Below, one piece after another: positions 58,259-64,000 of a stretch of DNA of 64,000 nucleotides. The stretch is from DASUAS01 sp963809795 (GTDB taxonomy: Bacteria; Actinomycetota; Acidimicrobiia; IMCC26256; DASPTH01). The stretch is taken from positions 98,601-162,600 of the forward strand of contig CAWELN010000011.1 in NCBI GenBank assembly GCA_963809795.1. The letters are read 5' to 3'. The translations under genes and the position numbers were made by a program. How positions within the stretch are numbered: the first letter of the stretch is position 1; every line of letters starts with the position of its first letter. The notes under the pieces were generated by a model. That model was not told the DNA's origin and did not search any database. It was given only the letters and a program-made list of their open reading frames with translations.

Positions 58259-58966
58259 TCATCGCGCGTCGCGCACGGTGGCTTCGCCCTCGAGCTCGTG
58301 CTCGGCGCGGGCCAGTTCCTCCTGCAGCTCGCCGACCGTCTCCACCGGACCCCGGCCGCGCCTCCCCTGACCCCAGAGCGACACCGCGACGAGCAGGAAC
58401 GTGATCGGTGTGAGGTACCACTGGTACCGCGTGATGAACGACACGATGTCACGCAGCGGGTCGGCGAGCAGGTCGCCGAGGTAGTAGATGAGCGTGATGC
58501 GGACGATGGTCCCGGTGATGTTGAGCGAGAAGAACGCGAGCGGGCGCATCTTCGTCGCCCCGGCCAGGAGGCAGACGACGTTGATGGGCCACACCGCGAC
58601 CACCACGTACGCGGCGCGGCGGAAGAGCCGTTCGATCCTGCCGACCCACCGCGAGTCGGGCCCCGAGCGGCGTTCGATCCAGCGGATGCCGACCTCGCCG
58701 TACCGGCGCCCGAACAGGTAGAACAGCGGGTCGCCGATCAGCTCGCGGATCAGCGCCACGGTGAGGAACAGCTCGCCGGGGACGAGGGGCACGACGAGCA
58801 GCAGCCGGTCCGCCCGGGTGGTGAGCGCCGGCACCAGCTCCGGGGCGTCGGCGACGAGGGTCGGGAAGATCGCGTTCGCGACGATCCCCGCCACCGCGAG
58901 CACGGTGACGGGGATCAGGAAGAGCGTGAGCAGCGTCCGCTCGGACAGCTGGACGCCGACGGACAC
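58259..58966 (-). CDS. DedA/VTT-type membrane protein
   Basis: A 235-residue membrane protein, GTG at 58966. The core is PLFYLFGRRYGEVGIRWIER, the Gly-Arg-Arg-Tyr/Phe-Gly segment of DedA proteins, followed by several hydrophobic stretches (VVAVWPINVVCLLAG, FSLNITGTIVRITLIYYLGD, WYLTPITFLLVAVSLWG). The tail is acidic (ETVGELQEELARAEHELEGE), possibly coiled. DedA/VTT proteins move lipids between membrane leaflets. A VOC gene lies 9 bases upstream. Confidence 0.82.
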   Translation of the reverse strand: MSVGVQLSERTLLTLFLIPVTVLAVAGIVANAIFPTLVADAPELVPALTTRADRLLLVVPLVPGELFLTVALIRELIGDPLFYLFGRRYGEVGIRWIERRSGPDSRWVGRIERLFRRAAYVVVAVWPINVVCLLAGATKMRPLAFFSLNITGTIVRITLIYYLGDLLADPLRDIVSFITRYQWYLTPITFLLVAVSLWGQGRRGRGPVETVGELQEELARAEHELEGEATVRDAR

Positions 58967-58975
58967 GGTGGTGGT

Positions 58976-59395
58976 TCAGGTGGGATCGACGTCGGTGAGC
59001 TCGATCGCGTTGCCGGCAGGATCGCAGATGAAGGCCGCGCGCACGGTCTTGCCGAAGTCCTCGCGCGAGCCCGGTGGGAGGAGGAACGACACCCCGCGCG
59101 CCTCGAGCTCGCGCATGGTGTCGTCCCAGGCGTCGGCCGGGACGTGCATGGCCATGTGCGGGAAGCCGGTGCGCGGCCCCATCTCCTCCACCACGCCGAG
59201 GTGCACCTGGGCGTGGCCGAGCTGGAGCCACGCGCCCTCGGTCCCGGGACCGAAGTCGGGGCGGGGGAGCATCGAGAAGCCGAGGACGTCGCGGTAGAAG
59301 CCGATGGCGGCGTCGAGGTCGTCGACCATCACGGCCACATGGCTGTAGCCGGCGATCGTGACGGGCGGTGCTGTGGTGGGCACGGCGGGCTCCAT
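58976..59395 (-). CDS. VOC-family (glyoxalase-like) protein
   Basis: A 139-residue vicinal-oxygen-chelate protein, ATG at 59395. TIAGYSHVAVMVDDLDAAIG (first strand with His ligand), FYRDVLGFSMLPRPDFGPGT, FPHMAMHVPADAWDDTMREL and FICDPAGNAIELTDVDPT (Glu ligand near the end). It could be a methylmalonyl-CoA epimerase-like enzyme, an isomerase or a dioxygenase; the neighbours (kinase and hydratase) suggest a CoA ester substrate. Confidence 0.85.
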   Translation of the reverse strand: MEPAVPTTAPPVTIAGYSHVAVMVDDLDAAIGFYRDVLGFSMLPRPDFGPGTEGAWLQLGHAQVHLGVVEEMGPRTGFPHMAMHVPADAWDDTMRELEARGVSFLLPPGSREDFGKTVRAAFICDPAGNAIELTDVDPT

Positions 59396-59406
59396 TCCGT
59401 CGTCGG

Positions 59407-60441
59407 TCAGAGACCGGAAGCGTATTCCTCCGCCAGCTGCGCGCAACTCTCCACCCGCCGGCGGAAGGAGTCGACGTCGGCATCGCCGTCGCCCCGCGCG
59501 CCGGCGAGGATGCGGGCGAGCACGCCCTCGAGGATGCACGCCAACCGCCAGAACGAGAACGCGACGAAGTAGGGGATGGCCGACACGTCACGCCCCGACT
59601 GCGCCGCGTAGCGCTCGAGGAGGACGTCGCGCGTGGTGAAGCCCGGCGTGAGCGTCGGATTGTGGTCGTCGGCGCGCAGCGGGTCGCCCGGTTCGGCCCA
59701 GGTGGCGAGGACGTACCCGACGTCGGCGCGCGGGTCGCCGAGCGTGCAGATCTCCCAGTCGAGCACCGCTCGGATGTCGCCGCCGGCATCGACCACGCAG
59801 TTCCCGAGGCGGAAGTCGCCGTGCACGACCGTGCTCTCGGTCTGCTCCGGGATGGTGGCGGCGAGCCGGTCGTGGACACGGTCGATGATGGGGAGGTCGC
59901 GGGTCTTCGACGCTTCGTACTGCGCGTGCCAGCGTTTCAACTGGCGACGCACGAGCTCGTCGCGCCGGGCGAGGTCGCCCAGCCCGACGGCGTCGATGTC
60001 GACGGCGTGGAGGGCGACGAGCGCGTCGATCAGCGACCGGCCCGCGTGGGCGCGCGCTTCCGTGTCGAGCGCCCGCTCGGCGGTGGCGGCGTCGTTCAGG
60101 ACGATGCCGGCGACGTAGGACATCACGTAGAACGGCGCGCCGATCACGTCCGGGTCCGCGCAGGCGGCCATCGCCTCCGGGACGGGAACGGGTGTCGGCC
60201 CGAGCGCGTGGATGATGCGGTGCTCGCGGCCCATGTCGTGCGCGGTCGGGAGGACGCTGTGCAGCGGTGGGCGGCGCACCACGAACTCGCGTCCGTCGGC
60301 GTCGGTCATGTGCGCGGTGATGTTCGACTGGCCGCCGGTGATGAGCTCGGCGCGGAACGGTGCCGTGAGCCCGGGCAGTGCGACCGCCGCCCAGCGCGCG
60401 AACGAGTCCAGGTCGATCCCGGTCGGCGCGCCCCCCGGCAC
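59407..60441 (-). CDS. APH-family kinase, second copy (FadE36/ACAD11-kinase-like)
   Basis: A 344-residue kinase-fold protein, GTG at 60441. ATP lobe ELITGGQSNITAHMTDADGR and FVVRRPP; catalytic loop VVHGDFRLGNCVVDAGG (His-Gly-Asp...Asn); metal motif AVLDWEICTLGDPRADVGYV. It is a distant paralogue of the kinase at 7462-8481 (same HGD and DWE patterns). It follows an enoyl-CoA hydratase by two bases and precedes a VOC gene, so a hydroxyacyl-CoA substrate is likely by analogy with LvaA and ACAD11. Confidence 0.88.
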   Translation of the reverse strand: MPGGAPTGIDLDSFARWAAVALPGLTAPFRAELITGGQSNITAHMTDADGREFVVRRPPLHSVLPTAHDMGREHRIIHALGPTPVPVPEAMAACADPDVIGAPFYVMSYVAGIVLNDAATAERALDTEARAHAGRSLIDALVALHAVDIDAVGLGDLARRDELVRRQLKRWHAQYEASKTRDLPIIDRVHDRLAATIPEQTESTVVHGDFRLGNCVVDAGGDIRAVLDWEICTLGDPRADVGYVLATWAEPGDPLRADDHNPTLTPGFTTRDVLLERYAAQSGRDVSAIPYFVAFSFWRLACILEGVLARILAGARGDGDADVDSFRRRVESCAQLAEEYASGL

Positions 60442-60443
60442 GA

Positions 60444-61205
60444 CTACCGGCCCGTGAAGCTCGGTGGCCGCCGCTCGGCGACCGCGGCCACACCCTCGCG
60501 GAAGTCGTCGGTGTCGCGCAGGCGCTGCTGCTCGCGCTCCTCCCGCGCCGTCGCCCGCTCCACGCGCCCCGCGAGGTCGCCGCGCATGGTCTCGCGGATC
60601 GAGAGCAAGGCCAGCGGGGCCGACGCCGCGATCTCTGTCGCGAACGCCTGCGCCGCGCCGCGCAGCTCGTCGGCCGCGACGAGGCGGTCGGCGAGACCGA
60701 TGCGATGGGCCTCCTCGCCGCGCACGTCGGCGGCGGTGAACATGAGCTCCAGCGCGCGCTGCTGTCCGACCACCGCGGGCAGCGTCACCGAGATGCCGAA
60801 TCCCTGGTGGAACCCGAGCCGGGCGAAGTTGCAGCTGAACCGGGTCTCGGGGCTGGCGACGCGGAAGTCGGCCGAGAGCGCGAGCCCGAGGCCGCCGCCG
60901 ACGGCCGCGCCCTGCACCGCGGCGACGATCGGCTTCCGGTTCGAGAAGATGCGAGCCGCCTCGTGGTAGAGGCGGGCGGTGCTGTCGAGGAGATCGCTGC
61001 CGCTGAGGTCGGCACCGGCGCAGAAGTTCTTCCCCTCCGAGCAGAGCACGACGGCGCGGCACTCGGGCTCGTCGTCGAGACCCAACACGGAGTCGGCCAG
61101 CAGCGTGATGACCTCGATGTCGAACCAGTTGTGTGGAGGCCGGTGTATCTCGACGGTCGCCACGTGGTGGTCGAGATCGACGGTGACGGCGGAGTCGGTG
61201 CTCAT
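60444..61205 (-). CDS. Enoyl-CoA hydratase/isomerase
   Basis: A 253-residue crotonase-fold protein, ATG at 61205. VDLDHHVATVEIHRPPHNWF, CSEGKNFCAGADLSGSDLLD, QGAAVGGGLGLALSADFRVA and FARLGFHQGFGISVTLPAVV. The first Glu position is not Glu, so isomerase or hydrolase activity is possible. It is the first gene of the minus unit with the kinase, VOC and DedA genes. Confidence 0.88.
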   Translation of the reverse strand: MSTDSAVTVDLDHHVATVEIHRPPHNWFDIEVITLLADSVLGLDDEPECRAVVLCSEGKNFCAGADLSGSDLLDSTARLYHEAARIFSNRKPIVAAVQGAAVGGGLGLALSADFRVASPETRFSCNFARLGFHQGFGISVTLPAVVGQQRALELMFTAADVRGEEAHRIGLADRLVAADELRGAAQAFATEIAASAPLALLSIRETMRGDLAGRVERATAREEREQQRLRDTDDFREGVAAVAERRPPSFTGR

Positions 61206-61284
61206 CGCCCGCGGACGCTACCGCCTCGGCTTGGTCGCCGGCTGCCTGCAGCCTGACAAAACCCTGACGTTCCCGCGGTTGTGT

Positions 61285-61321
61285 GGACGACGTGAGCCGA
61301 ACCCCCTCGGCTCGATCGTCC
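61285..61321 (+). other. Two-tier stem-loop in a 5' untranslated region
   Basis: GGACGA (61285-61290) pairs with TCGTCC (61316-61321), and inside it GAGCCGA (61294-61300) pairs with TCGGCTC (61307-61313) around ACCCCC, with a 3/2 internal loop. It ends 12 bases before the ribosome-binding site of the secreted-protein gene. Confidence 0.55.
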
Positions 61322-61347
61322 GCCAGGATCACGAAGGGACCGAAACC

Positions 61348-61800
61348 ATGGGCATCAAGAAGCTCGTTGCGACCGTCGCGCTCGCCGGCGCGGTGACCGT
61401 CGGCACCGCCGGGGCCGCGTTCGCGGCCGACAGCTCGGGCACCGGCTCGACCGACCCCTCGGCCCAGACCGGCAAGGGTCACCCCGTTCTCCGGCGCGAG
61501 GTGCGCCGGGGTGCGGTGAAGGTCATCACCGACACGCTCGGTGTCAGCCGCCAGGACCTGCGCACCGCGCTGAAGGGTGGGCAGACCATCAGCCAGTACA
61601 CGTCGTCGTTGGGCAAGGACCCGCAGTCGGTGAAGGACGCGCTGGTGAACGCGGCGAACACCAAGATCGACCAGCTCGTGACGAACGGGAAGCTCCAGCA
61701 GGACCGGGCGAACACCATCAAGGGCAAGGTCCCGGCCCGCGTCGACACGCTGATGAACCGCCAGTTCGGTCAGCACGCGGCCGCGGCCCCGCAGAGCTGA
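61348..61800 (+). CDS. Secreted helical protein of unknown function
   Basis: A 150-residue exported protein, ATG at 61348 with GAAGGGA upstream. Signal peptide MGIKKLVATVALAGAVTVGT followed by AGAAFAADSSG, cleavage probably after AFA. The mature part is small, charged and helical (ITDTLGVSRQDLRTALKGGQ, ALVNAANTKIDQLVTNGKLQ), with no Cys. I do not recognise a family. The gene has a structured leader and a terminator-like stem after it, so it is a single-gene unit. Confidence 0.78.
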   Translation: MGIKKLVATVALAGAVTVGTAGAAFAADSSGTGSTDPSAQTGKGHPVLRREVRRGAVKVITDTLGVSRQDLRTALKGGQTISQYTSSLGKDPQSVKDALVNAANTKIDQLVTNGKLQQDRANTIKGKVPARVDTLMNRQFGQHAAAAPQS

Positions 61801-61848
61801 CCGGGGCAGCCGGGGCCGCACCCACGCCCGGCGTCCCACCCGGAGCGA

Positions 61849-61876
61849 TGCCCGCCGGACCCCCACCCGGCGGGCA
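61849..61876 (+). terminator. Strong stem-loop after the secreted-protein gene
   Basis: TGCCCGCCGG (61849-61858) pairs perfectly with CCGGCGGGCA (61867-61876), 8-base loop, 49 bases after the stop. No U tract follows; a G/C-rich terminator or insulator before the next promoter. Confidence 0.65.
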
Positions 61877-61890
61877 CCTCCGCGTCTGCT

Positions 61891-61910
61891 AAGTTACCGA
61901 CCGGTAACTT
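61891..61910. promoter_or_regulatory. Palindrome AAGTTACC-GACC-GGTAACTT, candidate TetR operator
   Basis: Eight-base perfect arms with a 4-base spacer. It lies 16 bases before the start of the acyl-CoA dehydrogenase (61927), just ahead of its AAGGAGA site, so it would cover the promoter. No TetR gene is adjacent. Confidence 0.7.
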
Positions 61911-61926
61911 GCCAAGGAGACGTGCG

Positions 61927-63141
61927 GTGGCCGATTTCTCGCTCGACCTCAACGAGGACCAGCTCCAGATCCAGAAATGGGTCCACGACTTCGCCGAGGA
62001 CGTCATCCGTCCGGCGGCCCACGAGTGGGACGAGCGTGAGGAGACCCCGTGGCCCATCATCGAGGAGGCGGCGAAGATCGGGCTGTACTCGATGGAGTTC
62101 GGGGCCAATGCGGTCGCCGACACCACCGGCCTCACGTGGCCGATCGTCAGCGAGGAGATGTGCTGGGGTGACGCCGGCATCACCCTCGCGATCTTCGGCA
62201 GCACCCTCGCCGTCTCCGGCATCATCGCCAACGGCACGCCCGAGCAGATCGGGGAGTGGGTGCCGCAGTGCTACGGCACGCCGGAGAAGATCCAGCTCGG
62301 CGCCTTCTGCGTGACCGAGCCCGATGCAGGCAGCGACGTGAGCTCGCTACGCACGCGCGCCGTCTACGACGAGGCGAAGGACGAGTGGGTGCTGAACGGC
62401 ACCAAGACGTGGATCACCAACGGCGGCATCGCCGACGTCCACGTCGTGGTGGCGTCGGTCGACCCCGAGCTCGGGGGGCGAGGCCAGGCCAGCTTCGTCG
62501 TCCCGCCGGGCACACCCGGGTTGCGGATGGGCCAGAAGTTCAAGAAGCACGGGATCCGGGCCAGCCACACCGCGGAGGTCGTGCTCGACGACGTGCGCGT
62601 GCCCGGGAGCTGCCTCCTCGGCGGCAAGGCGCGCCTCGACGAGCGCCTCGCCCGGTCGCGTGAGGGTGGGAGCAGCCGGGGCCAGGCCGCGCTGAAGACG
62701 TTCGAGGCGACGCGCCCGCTCGTCGGCGCGCAGGCGATCGGCATCGCTCGCGCGGCCTACGAGTACGCGCTCGACTACGCCAAGGAGCGGGTGCAGTTCG
62801 GGCGCCCGATCATCGAGAACCAGGCCATCGCGTTCAAGCTCGCCGACATGAAGACCGAGATCGACGCCTCCCGCCTCCTCGTGTGGCGCGCCTCGTGGAT
62901 GGGCGCGACGGGCAAGCCGTTCGAGAACGGCGAGGGCTCGATGAGCAAGTTGAAGGCGGGGGAGACCGCGGTGCGCGTCACCGAGGAGGCGATCCAGATC
63001 CTCGGTGGCTACGGCTACGTGCGCGAGTACCCGGTCGAGCGCTGGCACCGCGACGCCAAGATCTACACGATCTTCGAGGGCACCTCCGAGATCCAGCGTC
63101 TCGTGATCGCTCGCGCCATCTCTGGCCTGCACATTCGCTGA
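61927..63141 (+). CDS. Acyl-CoA dehydrogenase (FadE-like)
   Basis: A 404-residue flavoprotein, GTG at 61927 after AAGGAGA. Marks: GAFCVTEPDAGSDVSSLRTR, LNGTKTWITNGGIADVHVVV, YALDYAKERVQFGRPIIENQ, ILGGYGYVREYPVERWHRDA and IFEGTSEIQRLVIARAISG. The catalytic Glu of the EGTSEIQ motif is present, in contrast to the trio at 12541-15937. It should introduce the first double bond in an acyl-CoA, passing electrons to electron-transfer flavoprotein. Confidence 0.93.
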   Translation: MADFSLDLNEDQLQIQKWVHDFAEDVIRPAAHEWDEREETPWPIIEEAAKIGLYSMEFGANAVADTTGLTWPIVSEEMCWGDAGITLAIFGSTLAVSGIIANGTPEQIGEWVPQCYGTPEKIQLGAFCVTEPDAGSDVSSLRTRAVYDEAKDEWVLNGTKTWITNGGIADVHVVVASVDPELGGRGQASFVVPPGTPGLRMGQKFKKHGIRASHTAEVVLDDVRVPGSCLLGGKARLDERLARSREGGSSRGQAALKTFEATRPLVGAQAIGIARAAYEYALDYAKERVQFGRPIIENQAIAFKLADMKTEIDASRLLVWRASWMGATGKPFENGEGSMSKLKAGETAVRVTEEAIQILGGYGYVREYPVERWHRDAKIYTIFEGTSEIQRLVIARAISGLHIR

Positions 63142-63179
63142 TCTGATCTTCGAGTCCGGCCGGCCGATCCGGCTGGCTC

Positions 63180-63197
63180 ATCCCTACAAATCCCTAC
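63180..63197. repeat. Direct repeat ATCCCTAC-AA-ATCCCTAC upstream of the integrase
   Basis: Two exact 8-base copies 10 bases apart, 21 bases before the integrase start. Short direct repeats beside an integrase gene are often arm-type binding sites of the recombinase. Confidence 0.45.
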
Positions 63198-63217
63198 TCG
63201 TGCTAGCGTTCGTCGGC

Positions 63218-64000
63218 GTGGCGACCCTGCGGGAGCGCAAGCCGGGCGTGTGGGAGATCCGGGTGTTCACCGGACGCGACATCGTCCGGTCGACCGACGC
63301 AGATCAGCCGCACCGTGCGCGGCACCAAGCGCGAGGCACAGCGCGTGGCGGCGACGCTCGAGTCGCGACCGCCGTCGAACGCCGCCGGCCGCACGGTCAC
63401 CGACGTGCTGACCGCGTGGCGCGAGGTCAACCAGCCGGTCTGGGCGAGTCGACGCGCCGCGACTACGAGAGCCGCATCGCCGCAGATCGAGTCCGATCCC
63501 ATCGCCGCGATGCCCGTCGCTCGGCTCGGCGTCGCCGACGTCGAGCGCTGGCACGCGCGGATGCGCAAGACGGGCGTGGGGGAAGCGGCGATCCGCGGTC
63601 GCCACTCGGTGTTGCGTGCCGCGTTCGCGCAGGCATTGCGCTGGGAATGGGTCGGAAGCAACTCGGCGAGCCAGGCGCGTACTGCGCCAACCGAAGCGTC
63701 AGCCACGCGACGCGATGACCGCCGACGACGTGCGCGCCGCGATCGCGGCCGCGCGCGACCTCGATCCGGCCGCCGGTGTCGCGCTGCGCCTTGCGGCCGT
63801 CGCGGGTCTGCGCCGGGCCGAGCTCGCCGCGCTGCAGTGGACCGATCTCGACGGCAACCAGCTCACCGTCGACAGCAGCGCGACGATCGTCCGTCGCGAT
63901 GGGGAGTCGTGGGTCGAAGACGTCGCCACCAAGACCGGCAACCGCCGAACCCTCACCCTCGACCCACGACGGTCGACGCGATCGCGGCTTGCGGACGGTG
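63218..64000 (+). pseudogene. Tyrosine-type site-specific integrase, N-terminal part, multiply frameshifted, cut by window edge
   Basis: Starts with GTG at 63218 as VATLRERKPGVWEIRVFTGR, the usual N-terminus of actinobacterial phage or element integrases. The -10 TGCTAGCGT lies 8 bases before it. Reading the frames in turn gives ISRTVRGTKREAQRVAATLE, TVTDVLTAWREVNQPVW, STRRDYESRIA, VARLGVADVERWHARMRKTG, SVLRAAFAQALRWEWVGSN, MTADDVRAAIAAARDLDPAA and VAGLRRAELAALQWTDLDGN, with shifts about every 100 bases. The last segment contains the catalytic Arg of box I (AGLRRAEL). The rest is outside the window. Many indels in 800 bases suggest poor consensus near a contig end, or a decaying gene. Confidence 0.8.

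Noticed and set aside
59407..61866. 819-residue extended form of the kinase
   Set aside because: The N-terminal 475 residues are antisense or out of frame to the hydratase and secreted-protein genes and are low-complexity.
63142..63180. tRNA 3' end as integration site (TTCGAGTCC before the integrase)
   Set aside because: The bases around the T-loop-like string do not form a T stem and no acceptor stem or anticodon arm can be found.

Overview
The window is a dense, very GC-rich stretch with many GTG starts and genes that overlap by 1-4 bases. It reads as an uncultured high-GC actinobacterium, most likely of the Acidimicrobiia type. Supporting signs are F420-type luciferase-like oxidoreductases, a DUF3097 protein, a polyprenol-phosphate mannosyltransferase, an actinobacterial LexA box (CGAAC-N4-GTTCG), a DtxR/IdeR-like iron box, and TANNNT -10 elements placed 6-8 bases before start codons, as for leaderless mRNAs. 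No rRNA, tRNA or CRISPR was seen. No gap between genes exceeds 300 bases.

Layout. 1-2697 (mostly minus): the N-terminus of a P450, adenosine deaminase, a phytanoyl-CoA dioxygenase-like protein and an NTF2-like protein. 2846-9092 (plus): a tightly coupled operon of quinone oxidoreductase, two SDRs, acyl-CoA dehydrogenase, HAD hydrolase, APH-type kinase and TetR. The dehydrogenase, HAD and kinase are the three domains of human ACAD10, here as separate overlapping genes. With the SDRs they resemble the levulinate/4-hydroxyacyl-CoA (Lva) route. 9122-11480: a solute-binding protein and an unknown protein. 11485-17501: a DapB-like protein and three adjacent acyl-CoA dehydrogenases, divergent from an acyl-CoA ligase. 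17521-21232: LexA-controlled dinB, a G-quadruplex motif and a NYN-LOTUS RNA-type protein. 21259-26988: LLM oxidoreductase, enoyl-CoA hydratase, 2,4-dienoyl-CoA reductase-like SDR, amidohydrolase, mannosyltransferase, TetR and another hydratase. 27009-33174: zinc-ribbon membrane protein, tiny proline-rich protein, LLM enzyme, flavin monooxygenase, mini membrane protein, GNAT, hydratase and SDR. 33152-51320: a catabolic island with repeated amidohydrolases, three cupins, nitroreductase, D-aminoacylase-like enzyme, TauD/MarR, HyuAB and a PaaK-like ligase. 51307-56387: three SDRs, an NTF2-like protein, DUF3097 and a complete P450. 56514-63141: polysaccharide deacetylase, an iron-box-controlled degenerate ABC ATPase, UBP zinc finger, DedA-like protein, a second kinase/hydratase set, a secreted helical protein and an acyl-CoA dehydrogenase. 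63218-64000: the start of a tyrosine integrase, probably the edge of a mobile element.

The main theme is acyl-CoA-based breakdown of lipid-like or steroid-like compounds: ligases, P450s, dehydrogenases, hydratases and SDRs, with several local regulators. Eleven genes carry one single-base frameshift each and the integrase carries about six. The protein sense resumes cleanly in another frame each time, so I read most of these as consensus indels in the assembly rather than dead genes.
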